Positions 45,901-53,445 of a stretch of 64,000 nt of DNA are shown here, one piece after another. Position 1 is the first letter of the stretch, and every line of letters begins with the position of its first letter. The DNA is from Limnomonas spitsbergensis. Taxonomy: Eukaryota > Chlorophyta > Chlorophyceae > Chlamydomonadales. The stretch spans positions 496,001 to 560,000 of the forward strand of contig JAYJMM010000080.1 in the NCBI GenBank assembly GCA_037349105.1, given 5' to 3'. The notes beneath the pieces are model-generated. The model was given only the letters and a program-made list of their open reading frames with translations. It was not told the origin of the DNA and made no database searches. A program made the position numbers and the translations under genes.

Positions 45901-47330
45901 CTTTCGAAACTGGATGTACTGGTTTGATGGATGTTGTCGGTGATGGGGTCTAGCGGCCGCGCTGCTAATCGCACAAGAGGCTTTTCTGTGTCCAACTGCC
46001 TGGCCCTTATGAAACAGATCATATTGGGTTGACAGCTGCGATCAGTGCTGAGACCTAGAGGCTGCCCTCATCCAGGTACACTCAGCCCCTCTTGACACAA
46101 TGCCTGGCTCTTTCAAAAAATCATGCATCGGGTGAATAGGACACGCTGCAACAGATGCCTTCCCCCAACTGAAAGGGGGCATAGAGGAGCATCACTGATT
46201 ATCCAGCACACTTCAGGTTCTTCTACCCTCGCAGCTTGCATCGCCTAGCCCTTACAAACAGGCTGGTGGGTGGATGCCCAGCCGCTGTAATAACAAGAAC
46301 CGATGCACATGGAGTTGTGTGTTTGCTGCAGCGGCTGTTACAGAACATTGACAGGTCCCACCCAGAGAGGCATTGAAGCTCACATGTCCACTCTTTGTAC
46401 CCCAATACATCCGGGTGTGCCTATCTGCCTATGCCAGTACGGTTCCATTCACGAAGGTGATAAGGACCCCAACTAGGCCCTTCACGCTTCAAACAGGCAT
46501 CTATCAACTGTGCGGAAGAAAGCATGATAGGGATATGTTGATATGCTTTCTGCGTAGATGGCTGAAAGTATGCATGTGCGTGCATGTTAATCACTCGACC
46601 TTCTCAGCTAAAAAGCTCGTAAATTGGGTGAATGAGCCAATCAGCTGTATGTGGAGCCGTATGGTTGATCTTCTCAGACGCCTGACTCATTAAACATCCA
46701 TCCACCCATACGGGCCCCAGGGAGGCTATCAGAGCGCCAAATATCCAAATAAGGCGGGGGTCGGGGAACACATTGGGAGGAGGCAAATTGACGCTGCAGC
46801 CGCAAAAAAGTAATGGATGACGGGGCTTGGTCGAATCGCTAGCAAGGGCCGGCGACAGGCCTGACGTATTAATGCACCTAAGCCCATGCGGCTGCATGGA
46901 GGCTGCGAGCGTGCCCCATGTCCAAGGGCAGTGGGGTGGGAAGGGGGTCGCGTTGGGGCCATGCAAATTGGCGCTACAAAAGTCACATAAGTGCTGGCAG
47001 ACAGGGCATGGGCGAATAACTAACATGGGCTGGCAAGGTGTTTGCCAGGGGCTATTCTCAGCTGTTCAAAATCAGTGCACAGGGTATGGCTGCCTAAGAC
47101 GGTTGAGATCCGAGTAAGGGAGCAGCCGGAAGAAGAGAGGACGTGGCTGACTCGCTGTTTGAGGCGGGAGAAAGAGCAGCATCGGCTCAGGTTGGCCTCA
47201 AGGCAGGGCGGCGAAAGCAACCTCCCTCCCTCCCTCCCGCCCGCTGCTGCTGTTTCACCTTCTGGTTTACATCCGAAGTTAGCTTAGCTTCGTTTAGGAT
47301 CTGGATAGCGTTCGCGCGCGTTTGCTCCAT
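7431..47330 (-). CDS. SYMPK: Symplekin, complete, 23 exons, 1,507 aa
   Basis: Exons, 5' to 3': 47259-47330, 45461-45550, 44868-45071, 44232-44400, 43673-43929, 42860-42978, 42215-42322, 41402-41618, 39329-40369, 38419-38511, 35812-35988, 34504-34700, 33862-33946, 32992-33112, 13892-14141, 13092-13287, 12661-12792, 11660-11798, 11088-11242, 10342-10473, 9695-9817, 8737-8790, 7431-7823. Every junction is GT-AG and every phase agrees (4,524 nt). Symplekin is the HEAT-repeat scaffold joining CPSF and CstF in nuclear mRNA 3'-end processing. Exons 1-7 match the SYMPK/PTA1 N-terminal domain (ILLSQLTELVVRKEPGLTLE). Exon 8 has a KRHRSD basic patch. Exon 9 (residues 413-759) is Pro/Gln-rich. Exons 17-22 match Symplekin_C (LNHPPGSDPLVLTMLETAMD; FSPSELLVALHC; NPLPQLFMRTVI; FGIMLQLPKPVLEACLL). 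The tail is Ala-rich, then acidic. Least certain are exons 8 and 22 (acceptor choice) and 13 (duplicated). Confidence 0.9.
8497..8760 (-). repeat. Donor-side copies of symplekin exon 22 (intron 22)
   Basis: The exon-22 end (plus strand GCACCTGCACTGTATTCTCC) has a copy at about 8620 (ACACCTGCAATGCGTTCTCC followed by TTGGACATCAGTTG) and a weaker one near 8500. The shared flank CTTCAACTGCTT / CTTCAGCCGCTT shows that blocks of about 120 bp were duplicated. Confidence 0.55.
8770..9165 (-). repeat. Acceptor-side copies of symplekin exon 22 (intron 21)
   Basis: The exon-22 acceptor block (plus strand AAGCCTGTATGCACATTGCT, then CGCTGAGGTGGGGCGC) recurs almost unchanged at about 8900 (..TTGCTCACTGAGGTGGGGCG) and in more decayed form at about 9010 and 9115. 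Spacing is about 105-130 bp, with G-rich filler. Confidence 0.8.
9590..9735 (-). repeat. Near-identical copy of exon-21 3' end with donor (intron 21)
   Basis: The exon-21 end at 9695-9745 (GGTAGCAGGCATGCCTCCAG, then CACCGGCTTGGGTAGCTGCA on the plus strand) is repeated almost base for base at 9603-9648, again ending in a GTAGG donor. It would encode IMLQLPKPVLEACLLP a second time. This is probably one of the youngest duplications in the window. Confidence 0.9.
9845..10015 (-). repeat. GGAGTTGGGG-type G-rich minisatellite (intron 20)
   Basis: Plus-strand units of 15-30 bp built on TTAGGAGTTGGGG and TTAAGGAGTTGGGG. Runs of up to eight G make quadruplex formation possible on the non-template strand side. 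Confidence 0.7.
10455..10640 (-). repeat. Copy of the exon-20 acceptor junction (intron 19)
   Basis: The real junction at 10457-10480 reads CCATCTTGGAAATAGCCTAT on the plus strand. A copy at about 10613-10633 reads CCATCTTGGAAATGGCCTGA, also followed by G-rich sequence. Confidence 0.8.
10918..11126 (-). repeat. Copy of the exon-19 donor junction (intron 19)
   Basis: The exon-19 end at 11084-11125 (CCCACCTCTGCCAGGGCTTG, ..GGGAATGTCTCTGGTGCG) is echoed at 10918-10962 (CCCACCTTTGCCAGTGCCAC, ..GGGAACTTTTCTGGTGCG). AACCCT-type telomere-like repeats fill the interval. Confidence 0.75.
11291..11490 (-). mobile_element. Possible tRNA-headed SINE (intron 18)
   Basis: On the minus strand a T-arm-like hairpin (GGTAG TTCAAAT CTACC, 11425-11441) contains a perfect RNA polymerase III B box (GTTCAAATC, 11429-11437). 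A D-arm-like hairpin around GTACCGGTAGAGTAT lies upstream (about 11470-11485). The body is AT-rich and ends at about 11291 in an A-rich tail (AAAGAGAAAAAAAA). No complementary acceptor stem or clear target-site duplication is visible, so a tRNA pseudogene is the alternative. Confidence 0.4.
11968..12655 (-). repeat. C5-8 TTTCA mirror-type polypyrimidine array (intron 17)
   Basis: About 40 units of roughly 16-20 bp, CCCCCCTCCCCCCTTTCACC and variants, starting right at the exon-17 donor. One strand is almost pure pyrimidine with mirror symmetry (H-DNA type); the sense transcript is G/A-rich. The proline-rich plus-strand frames are repeat by-products. Confidence 0.95.
13230..13775 (-). repeat. 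Acceptor-side copies of symplekin exon 16 (intron 15)
   Basis: The exon-16 start (13230-13287; protein FCELYSSLCITRPALLPGF) has decayed copies at about 13391-13430 (plus GCAGGGCTGGTCGCGTGATT), 13491-13550 (GTAGGGCTGGTCGCGTGATT, then ..AGTAGAGCTTGCTGAACCT) and 13690-13770. The copies still translate to ITRPALL- or LVYRALCSAPG-like strings, but are out of phase or interrupted. Confidence 0.8.
14310..14375 (-). repeat. Junction copies at the 3' edge of the 18.5-kb array (intron 14)
   Basis: Plus-strand CATTCCCACGCCCACATCCT, then ACTGCTGCCTGCTAAAGC, resembles the exon-14 donor junction (CATCCCTATGCTCATCACCT, then GCTGCCGCTTGCAG at 32983-33007). A shorter relative, CATTCCCATGTCCATCACCC, leads straight into the array. 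Confidence 0.55.
17260..19530 (-). repeat. Higher-order duplication, 1,137-bp period
   Basis: Within the 19-bp array, variant patterns around 17508-18139 recur exactly 1,137 bp later at 18645-19276, including the AATCGATCG and CCCAGGCCATC variants. Confidence 0.85.
19600..22760 (-). repeat. Higher-order duplication, 1,558-bp period (82 x 19)
   Basis: The block beginning near 19635 (variant CCCCTAGTCAATCG) repeats at 21193, and the block at 19723 repeats at 21281. The offset of 1,558 is exactly 82 units of 19 bp. Confidence 0.85.
25100..31860 (-). repeat. Higher-order repeat, 3,211-bp period (169 x 19), with 1,782/1,429 sub-offsets
   Basis: Marked variants at 25830, 27612, 29041 and 30823 are spaced 1,782, 1,429 and 1,782 bp, so the larger cycle is 3,211 bp. 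The blocks at 28443 and 31654 show the same 3,211 offset. 3,211 equals 169 x 19, while the sub-offsets are not multiples of 19. Confidence 0.85.
32878..33015 (-). repeat. Exon-14 donor junction and its intronic copy at the 5' edge of the array
   Basis: The real exon end lies at 32981-33015 (plus GTTCATCCCTATGCTCATCA, then CCTGCTGCCGCTTGCAGAAC, then CAGGTCTAGCG). An intronic copy about 97 bp away at 32884-32935 reads GTCCATTCCTATGATCATTG, then GCTGATGCTGCTTGAAGTAC, then CAGGTCTTGCACG. The array begins immediately beyond it. Confidence 0.8.
33120..33600 (-). repeat. CAG/CAA-rich imperfect repeat (intron 13)
   Basis: Plus-strand AGCAGCAACA, CAGCAACAGG and similar strings with no stable reading frame across the tract and no splice-phase fit. 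I treat it as intronic low complexity. Confidence 0.6.
33715..34060 (-). repeat. Triplicated exon 13 of symplekin
   Basis: The phase-compatible exon (33862-33946) encodes ELGLRQGVHALLLQAPCLTL. A downstream copy at about 33715-33785 reads VHALLLQAPCLALPATMADK. An upstream copy at about 34008-34060 reads KELCQWRGVHGLLLQAPAPP. The first has GC-rich spacing and a GTGAGA donor; the others have weaker or shifted splice signals. Confidence 0.75.
35534..35740 (-). mobile_element. Ty3/Gypsy-type integrase relic (symplekin intron 11)
   Basis: A minus-strand frame reads LGIQPLATSCAFHPQTSGQT followed by ERTSRIMEKVLRHF. This is the conserved end of the retroviral-type integrase core (HPQT.GQTER) found in Ty3/Gypsy LTR retrotransposons. 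No LTRs, reverse transcriptase or other domains are nearby, and the frame becomes unrelated sequence on both sides. It is a short dead fragment in an intron of the same orientation. Confidence 0.75.
35930..36215 (-). repeat. Three tandem copies of the exon-11 acceptor half (about 105 bp)
   Basis: The real exon start (35935-35988) encodes DGQRGVQMATRWLDALF. Two further copies, at about 36040-36118 and 36145-36215, keep the CTGCAG|GACGGGCAG acceptor and the same peptide, then diverge. They lie in intron 10. Confidence 0.9.
36400..38450 (-). repeat. About 76-bp minisatellite of the exon-10 donor junction (intron 10)
   Basis: About two dozen copies. Each contains, on the sense strand, a version of the exon-10 end (protein DYVLEEWT or DHVPEEWT) followed by the donor and a G-rich spacer. 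Copies toward the exon mostly keep GTGGACG|GTGAGG; copies farther away mostly read GCGGACGTTGAGG and have lost the donor. An AT-rich insertion interrupts the array at 38117-38327. Confidence 0.95.
38117..38327. other. AT-rich hairpin-string insertion, organelle-like
   Basis: This is about 210 bp unlike its GC-rich surroundings. It contains several short perfect palindromes in series: CCCCCCCATAGGGGGGG, CTTGGGCCCCCAAG, AATCTTTCTGATAAGATT, and GGGGTC..GGACCCC. Such hairpin strings are typical of volvocalean chloroplast and mitochondrial spacers, so a nuclear organelle-DNA insertion is the favoured reading. A small palindromic transposable element is the alternative. Confidence 0.5.
39838..40045 (-). 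repeat. CAG/CAA polyglutamine-coding tract in symplekin exon 9
   Basis: On the sense strand, CAG and CAA codons are interrupted by a few CAC/CAT (His), GAG (Glu) and ATT (Ile) codons, giving a stretch of about 65 residues that is nearly all Gln. The mixture of CAG and CAA slows slippage. Frames on the plus strand here (poly-Leu, poly-Cys, poly-Ala) are shadows. Confidence 0.9.
40351..40670 (-). repeat. Five extra copies of the exon-9 acceptor junction (intron 8)
   Basis: The real junction reads CTCAGAAGCTGCAGGAGCTG then TAACAGG on the plus strand (40353-40380). Copies at about 40413, 40471, 40530, 40583 and 40632 (for example CTCAGAAGCTGCAGGAGCTG then AAACAG) recur at about 55-60 bp, each followed by G-rich filler. 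Confidence 0.9.
42285..42670 (-). repeat. Three extra copies of the exon-7 acceptor junction (intron 6)
   Basis: The exon-7 start encodes LPWRERIVEALNLM (42280-42322). Copies at about 42411-42460 (LSWHERIVAALNLIDT), 42515-42560 and 42627-42665 (LPWCVLEALDLIDT) keep the acceptor and the peptide, then run into shared filler rich in GAGTGAGAAGAGTG. Confidence 0.9.
42770..42900 (-). repeat. Copy of the exon-6 donor junction (intron 6)
   Basis: Exon 6 ends LRLALTSIMRSRTDT and AG|GTGGGA. A copy at about 42772-42825 reads LCLALTSIILSQTDT and AG|GTAGAG. Confidence 0.9.
43612..43690 (-). repeat. Copy of the exon-5 donor junction (intron 5)
   Basis: The exon-5 end ATACTGCTGGCAAAAGAG|GT is followed 55 bp later by ATACTGCTGCCCAAGGAG|GT, so a second usable donor exists. 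Confidence 0.85.
44105..44290 (-). repeat. Decayed copy of the 3' half of exon 4 (intron 4)
   Basis: Exon 4 ends KLRESMVLMFTADTAPPLP. About 110 bp downstream the intron reads QLRERMVHMFTAGTASPLS, but the donor GTACGG has become ATTGCGG and the phase does not fit exon 5. Confidence 0.85.
44460..44865 (-). repeat. CATGC/CCATG-rich simple-sequence field (intron 3)
   Basis: Dozens of CATGC and ACCATGC strings in loose 20-30-bp periodicity, without an open frame supported by splice phase. Confidence 0.75.
45060..45420 (-). repeat. Copies of exon-3 acceptor and exon-2 donor junctions (intron 2)
   Basis: The exon-3 acceptor (plus GCGACGGATCCATCTAAAG, 45058-45076) recurs at about 45127 as GCAACGGATCCATCTACAG. 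The exon-2 donor (TTCCACAAACCTGCATCACC) recurs as TTCCACACACCTGCATCA near 45286 and TTCCACACACCTGCATCACC near 45396. One intron therefore carries copies from both of its ends. Confidence 0.8.
45820..46290 (-). repeat. 105-140-bp degenerate tandem repeat (intron 1)
   Basis: Four copies marked by GCCTGGCCCTTATGA-like cores at about 45893, 45998, 46102 and 46243. A related core, GCTGCCTGGCCCTTATGATG, occurs in intron 22 at about 8020. Confidence 0.6.
46715..47050 (-). repeat. Two-copy, about 180-bp tandem duplication (intron 1)
   Basis: A block at about 46726 (GAGGCTATCAGAGCGCCAAA ... GCAAATTGACGCT ... CGAATCGCTAGCAAGGGC) recurs in diverged form at about 46905 (GAGGCTGCGAGCGTGCCCCA ... GCAAATTGGCGCT ... 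CGAATAACTAACATGGGC). Confidence 0.6.
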
Positions 47331-50256
47331 GTTGGCGAGAGAGGGGTGGGCACAAGAGGGCGCGCTCGCCTTCTTTCCTATGCTCGCCTTTCTGCTCCTA
47401 GCAGTTGCGTCTCCAATATTGTTTACACAAGAAATGATCGAGATACAGAATTGCAAACGTGTTTACATGATGCGTGCTACGCAACCGCAGCTCTCCGGAG
47501 GGCGGTCGCTGAATCGGGAGAAGCTCGAACAGGAAAAAGTTTGAATTTGTGTGGGGCCAACAGAAGGGTGGAGCATGCAGCATGCCACAGGATCATACAT
47601 GCTAGGGGGGGGGATCTTCCCTTCCACCAATGCCGTATTCCTTCAAGCCACGCAACGGCGTTTTCTTACTTTGTTTCCATAGAGGGTCTAGGGCATCTGG
47701 ACATCCTTGGTGCACTGCTCCAAGCTATAAATGAGAAAATCCTCTTCAATTCACACACATGAGCAGCACTGCGCGGTGAACCCGATCTAAGCTCCATCCA
47801 AGTATCCAAGTAAGAGCCAAGTACCGTAAACGAGAAGTTCTCAACTACTCTTGTACCCAGTCATTTTGCCATGTGAATTCGGAGGAGGCAAGGACAGACT
47901 ATCGCCATCTGGCTGGTATGGCACATATTGCTGGCATGAAAATGGCAGAGTTCTGACCAAGTGACCAGAGACAGGTTATATTTATTATGACATGGCAGTT
48001 TTGTTGACTGGGTTTTACTGCTCGACCTGGCTTTGGCAGGGCAGTTTTGTTGCTTTTACCTCTGCCTTACCTCGGCCAGGTTAAGCCATGGGTGATACCC
48101 CTGGCCTGGGTTTACCGTCCATGATCTGCATGGATTTGGGCCAGACATCAATACTGGTTGGCATGCACGCATGGCTACAAAAGTGCCAGTCCGATTTATT
48201 TTCTCCAATCATTTATGCGGAGCCGTAAAACAATACAGATTTGAGTACCATCCTAAAAGAAAAAAGAAACAAACAAATATTAAGGTTAGGGTACCACCAG
48301 GGTTTTCTCCCTATTTCTACCCCGTTCTCCAGCCAGATTTATTTATGAATACCAGTAAGCAAAGCGGACTATTCGAGTCAATCAAAACAGCAAAGACAGA
48401 GGATATAGAATGGGCTGCAGAACGTGCCCCAGCGGAGTAGAGGGGGGTGGACAACGGAATAGCAACGAGGCGCCATCAACATCAAAAGAGCTACAATCTT
48501 GCTTGTCGTCGCTCTTCCCCGTCCTGATCTTTTCATCCCGTGGTTACCAGTTATAATTGAACACGATTTTATTTCAGTAGCATGAGCAGCTGGGGAGCGT
48601 TGCAAGCTTATTGAGGGATCGTCAAGGGGACAAAAAATATAAGGATCTTTTGTGAAACGGATCAGGGAATGAACATAGTTTCAACTTTCCAAACCGTACA
48701 CAAAACAATCCCAAAGAAACGGACAATGGGACCAGGGGATGGGACTGATCTAAATTTCATGCGTAAGAGGAAAGCAAACTAAGTTTATCGTTAAGGGCTC
48801 TTTTGGGTGCCACCCGAGTGACATTGACGTGTGGGTGGCTGAATCTGACCGGGTCGTGAATGCTTTTGAGTCTTGGGGGGGTAGTCTCGGGTGCAGTACC
48901 AATTACCGAAGTGTTTCTTGTAAAACACCGATGAACCCTGCTCGAAAGGCTTGGCCGCGTTATGGCAGAGCTGTGTTTTTGCGGCATGTGCAGTTTCTGT
49001 GTATGGTCTGAACATGTCATAGTTGGGGGTCAGGGACTGTTCCCATGCGGGTGAAAGAGGGTGGGCCTGGAAGTCATCAATTATATCATAGTGAGGAATT
49101 CATGAAGCCCTTGGCTGCATGACACAGACTGCCTTCCTGCCTCTTAGATTCTTGTGTAACGGGCAATCGGGCATGTGCCCGCCGTAACAGCCTCAGCCCT
49201 TGAAAGCATACGCAGCTCATGGAAAAGGTCAAGCCATGATTAAGCTATGTTTCAGATGTTGCGCACCCGCTGGGCATGTGCCGAAAAGAGCTTTTGACAC
49301 ACCTTGGTATTGACAGACAGTTGGAATGTTTCCTGTGTCAAAGATCTGCGATAGGGCCCTGCTGAAAAGGCGAATGGGCTGTAGTTTTGTGGGCTGCTTG
49401 CTCAGGTGGTTCACTGTTTGTCTGCTTGCTGTCCTCGTTATTTACCTATCATACCGGGTTGTGGGCCGGCCGTGTGGGCACCTGTCCCATTGGCATGCCT
49501 TTTCAGCAGGGTCCAGAGGTGTGACGTCATTGACCTGTCCCATGCATAACATACTCCGCAAGACCATAAAGCCTTCAAATCATATTATCGAAAAACTGCT
49601 CCCCCTGATGCCCTTCGCCGAGATCGTCTTGATCTCCTCTTTCTTGAGGGACTCACTTTAGCCGATCACCACTCGTACCCTCCCGCCCTCCCTGCCAGCC
49701 CATTCTTTCCTGCAGGCCTTTCATGAATGCTTCACAATCCACATTCTTGAAAATGCAGCTTGCAGAACTCCGTAGGGCAGCAACAACTTAGCTGGCTATC
49801 AGCTGACAGGGCACTGTACCACAGTACCACGGCTACTGACCAGCAGATGACAAGGCACTGTACCGCAGCAAATTTGTAACTGACCAGCAGCTGAAAATGT
49901 ACTTCACGGCTGCAACAATGCCCATGCAGTCATGCACCCTCATGGCGTCCAATGAACTGTCGATCGCAGAACATTCAAGATCTATAAATGTAAAACTGTA
50001 TTGCTCGGTTAAATACTTGAAATCCGGATCTGAAACATCCCCTTCCCCAAAGCCAAGCGCCCTTCCTCCTCGCGCTCATGCATGGTCACCAGCCCACCTA
50101 GCTGTCACCCCCCCCTCCCACTGTCAGGCCGGCCGAGGCTGTGTCATATCCTTGTCGCTCGCTATCCTCCCTTCCCCTCCGTCTCTCGCCCCATGCTGGC
50201 CGCCCCCTTTGCTGGCCCTGCTCCTTCCCACCCTCAGACCGGGCTTGTAACACGCT
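47331..50256. other. Intergenic region upstream of symplekin
   Basis: 2.9 kb between the symplekin ATG and the 3' end of the next minus-strand gene. The first 100 bp beside the ATG are CpG-rich and probably hold the promoter and leader. The rest is lower in GC. Frames of 89 and 111 codons (48171-48440 and 49326-49661, plus strand) have no recognisable domain or splice context, and I do not call them genes. Confidence 0.5.
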
Positions 50257-50261
50257 TTACA
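50257..50261 (-). terminator. Putative TGTAA poly(A) signal of the unknown minus-strand gene
   Basis: TGTAA on the minus strand, 84 nt beyond the stop at 50345, a plausible distance for a chlorophyte 3' UTR. Confidence 0.5.
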
Positions 50262-50344
50262 AGTTGTTGTGTCCTCCATACTGCATCCCACCTTCCGCCT
50301 CCGCCTCCATTGTCTACCCTCTGCCCTTCATTGTCTTCCCGCCC

Positions 50345-53300
50345 TCATTCCTGGTCGCCCCCCTTGCTGGCACCGCCCCTTCCCGCCCGCTGCGCCTGGA
50401 GCGCAGCCATCTCCTCGACGCCCGGCGCGCCGGCATCGGCCTGCAGCGTGCAGCCTTCGACGACCAGTCCCGTCAGTTTCTTGATTGCGTCCACCTGAAG
50501 GGGCACAGCAGGCATGGTGAGGATGGTGCATGGCTGCATGCAGGTGGTTGTAGGCAGGAAGGGGCACAGCATCGGCCAGCAGCCCTCCACGACGAGTCTT
50601 GTCGGTTTCATGATTTCCTCTGCCTGAAGGGGCACAGCACGCACGGTGAGGATCATGCTGCATGGCTGCATCATGCATGCCTAAATTCTGCATAGCTGCA
50701 TGATGCATGGCGAGGATGCATGGCTATGTGATGCATGATTGCATGAATGCATGACTTAGCCATGATACAGCCGTCATGGGACGCTTCAGAAAAAGACGAC
50801 CAGATCCAGATGTGACCTATATTTAGAATATGCACACAGACACGGATCCGGATCCAGAGGTGGGCTAAGCATGAAACATGCAAGCAGATTCAGATCCATA
50901 ACCAGAAGTGGTCGATACATACAACTCACAAACAGATCCAGAGGCAGTCCATCTAAGAAGCATTAATACAAATCCAGAGAATTGAAGCACTCCCGAGATG
51001 TAGCGCCAACAAGCATACCCAGATGTGGTGTATCGTGCTGTCATCTTGCGCTCAGACATGAGCGCAGCGGGATTGCAGTGCAAGCAGATCATCTCACCCT
51101 CTCAGCTTCGTCCAGCACGTAAATGACGGCCAAATTCCATTCCGGGGCCTTGTCCACGCGGGCCGGGCGTATCCCCAAGCCTGTCAGCATGTCTCTCACA
51201 CTGGGGGGGCAGAAGCAGCTCCATGTTTGTTCACCTTTTAGGGCTCGTGGTCCAGTAAAAACCTCTAAACGACATAAGGAACAGGCACAGCTCGGCGTGC
51301 ATATGTCCGACCGTGTGTGTGTGTGTGTGTGTGCATCTGTCTAAATGTGTGATTGTGCGCGTGCGTGTGTGTGTGTCTACATATTTCTCAATCCGTGATT
51401 GTTTGTATGCGTGTGTGTGTGTGCGCATCTGTTATAAATGTGTAATGGTGTGTGTCTCTGTGTCTGCATCTGTCTTTATGTGTGATTGTGCATGTGCGTA
51501 TGTGTGTCCATGTGCGCATGTACTATGTGTGCTCATGCTTGTGCGAGTGTAGGTTGAGTCAGAGCAGAGGCTCAGGCTTTGTCGTGAGCAAAAGGAGGTG
51601 GAGGGGGCGGCATTAGCCTCAGCCACAGCACCCGCACCCACGTGAGTATGAGCATGAGCATGAGCATGAGCATAAGCAATCCAATCCCACCTTGACCAGA
51701 TGAAAGCCTGGGGTACGTTACGGATCGTGATGGCTGACTGAAAAACACACAATCAGGAAGTAAAGCGTAGGTTGAATTTGCTCAAGGTGACAGTTAAAGA
51801 GAGGATAAATGAGGCACAGCTGGGACGAGCAGTGGAAACGGTGGGAGCGACGATTTGTACATTTATTTATGTCTAGACAGGGGCAAAGAGCTGTGGGATA
51901 GCTGGGCTCAGTGGCAGCAAAGTTTGAGAGACGGGGACAGGAAGGCGGGGAAAGATATTGGTAAGGGGGGACCTCGGGGGGCGCTGGCTATCACTTCGAG
52001 GTTTGCACGAGGCTGGAAAGGTTTTAGGGCATAGGGTAAAGTGTTAACCCTATTTTTGTTAGGGTAACGTAAGGCTGATAATGGTTTAGGAGTAGGGTGC
52101 AGGGTTTGCCCTATTCGTGCAAGAGTTGTGTGAGGCTGGTCAGAATTTAGAAAAAGGTCCAGGGTTATCCCTGCCCCTGTGAGGGTTGTGTGAGAGCGGT
52201 AAGGTTTCAAGGTGTCGGGTTTACTCTATTCATACAAAGGTTGCGTGGGGCTGGTAAGCTAACTGCACAGTGGCGGTGTGGCCCCATACATACATATAAC
52301 ATGTTTAAGTAACACATACCGGTATGTATTGCATGCCAGCGTCTATTTACCGGGGCATTTATGTTCTGGTACCACCAGTATTAATTCATTGAGGCGCACC
52401 TCTGACGCTGACACCACTGACTGCAGCTCCTTCGCAGCTTGTGCCGCAACCTGAGGGGCGGGCGCACAGGGGAGGGGCTCAGAGGCCTGCAGTCCTTGCA
52501 GGTGCGAGGTATTGAGTCCATGCAGGTGACCAAGCAAAGGCCATCAGTCCAGTCCAGCAGGTGGGGGGCAGGGGGGAGTCCATTCCATGGGCTATGACAG
52601 ATGTCGTTGCTTTTCATGGGCCGAAGCAGCAAGGTTGTCCCTAGCATGATAAGCCATTTATGGAGGGCCTATTAGCAAATAAACGCCAACATGGTTCACC
52701 CACATGGTTAACCCAGTCAAGTGTCCTGCCAGCTTGTTCATGAAGCTCCACATCAGGCAAGCACCAGGACCGTGTCTAAACTATTTTCCCCCTCGACTTC
52801 AACCCTGGAAAATGTTCCGCACACTTTTTCTTGAGGGCAAAAGCGTGAAGCAGGCAGCTGGGCAGGGACGGTTGGGACATGGTCGCAAGCCAAATGGGCG
52901 AAGAACAACATCCTGATGCTGCCCCAACCCTCACATGGGTCAGGATATGAGGGTGGCTGTGAACAACCATCATTCCTGATGCCCCCACTGCACATGAATC
53001 GAAGAGTGTGTATGGCTGTGTTGAACTGTCAACACTGCCCATGTACACCGCATGGACCCCTCTAAAAGAAAATAAACACTAACTCTACATTACTGCATGC
53101 GGAGTACTCCGGTACTCCGGTGTGCCTATGTCTTCGAAGAGCACATTCAGATTCATTGTATATGTCGCATTGCATAGTCTCCTAAGGCAGATACCAGCCC
53201 CCATGTTGCCACACTTCCATGCTGCATTGTCCCTCTTGCTGCTGTGGCTGCCGAACCCTCAGGCTGCGAGCCCTACCTTCTCTGCCGCTCGCGCAGCACC

Positions 53301-53445
53301 AGCAAACTGTTCAACGTTGCTGGCGCTTCCGTAAAGCCGTGTGATGAACTCTAGATCCTTTCGATACCCGTCCACGCTGACTTGAACAGCATCCACCATT
53401 ATGCTGTATCGATCAACACCGACACTGAAGTTTTGATCTGATTGC
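50345..53445 (-). CDS. Unrecognised helical protein, last five exons
   Basis: Phase-consistent exons are 53277-53445, 52376-52450, 51691-51737, 51098-51200 and 50345-50494, ending in TGA. They give about 180 residues: QSDQNFSVGVDRYSIMVDAV ... EQFAGAARAAEK / VAAQAAKELQSVVSASEVRL / SAITIRNVPQAFIWS / VRDMLTGLGIRPARVDKAPE ... VIYVLDEAER / VDAIKKLTGLVVEGC. The sequence is soluble and predicted helical, with an Ala/Gly-rich, charged C-terminus; I see no signal peptide or membrane segment. The second exon has two possible donors (end 52376 or 52373, one Val apart). The first exon listed starts in the middle of a codon, so an upstream exon is missing. A candidate at about 53586-53652 (VNGAGLVYKKLSAIYSSDHL) has the right phase but a weak GTTGTT donor. 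I do not recognise the family. Confidence 0.7.
50435..50640 (-). repeat. Copy of the last-exon acceptor junction in the unknown gene
   Basis: The last exon starts after GCCCCTTCAG with VDAIKKLTGLVVEGC. About 130 bp upstream the intron carries GCCCCTTCAG followed by AEEIMKPTRLVVEGC. Confidence 0.85.
50790..51035. repeat. 40-60-bp degenerate repeat around AGATCCAGA-GTGG
   Basis: Cores such as CAGATCCAGATGTG, GATCCAGAGGTGGG, CATAACCAGAAGTGGTC and CAGATCCAGAGGCAG recur through the intron between the last two exons of the unknown gene. Confidence 0.5.
51310..51545. repeat. TG-rich minisatellite, about 80-bp unit
   Basis: Alternating GTGTGTGTGTG tracts and GCATCTGTCTAAATGTGTGA-like spacers, in three diverged copies. 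Confidence 0.8.
51995..52262. repeat. About 62-bp degenerate tandem repeat
   Basis: Four to five copies marked by GAGGCTGG(A/T), a TTTAGGG-like string and a CCCTATT(C/T)(G/T)TGCAAG-like string, spaced at 60-64 bp. The heptamer again resembles telomere sequence. Confidence 0.6.

Noticed and set aside
47322..47762. 146-codon plus-strand ORF overlapping symplekin exon 1
   Set aside because: It starts antisense to the symplekin start codon and crosses the presumed promoter; no similarity recognised.
48171..48440. 89-codon plus-strand ORF in the symplekin upstream region
   Set aside because: No domain, no obvious splice partners, and similar AT-rich strings elsewhere; insufficient support.
49326..49661. 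111-codon plus-strand ORF with a hydrophobic stretch
   Set aside because: Single isolated frame with no recognisable family or context; the hydrophobic run can arise by chance at this base composition.
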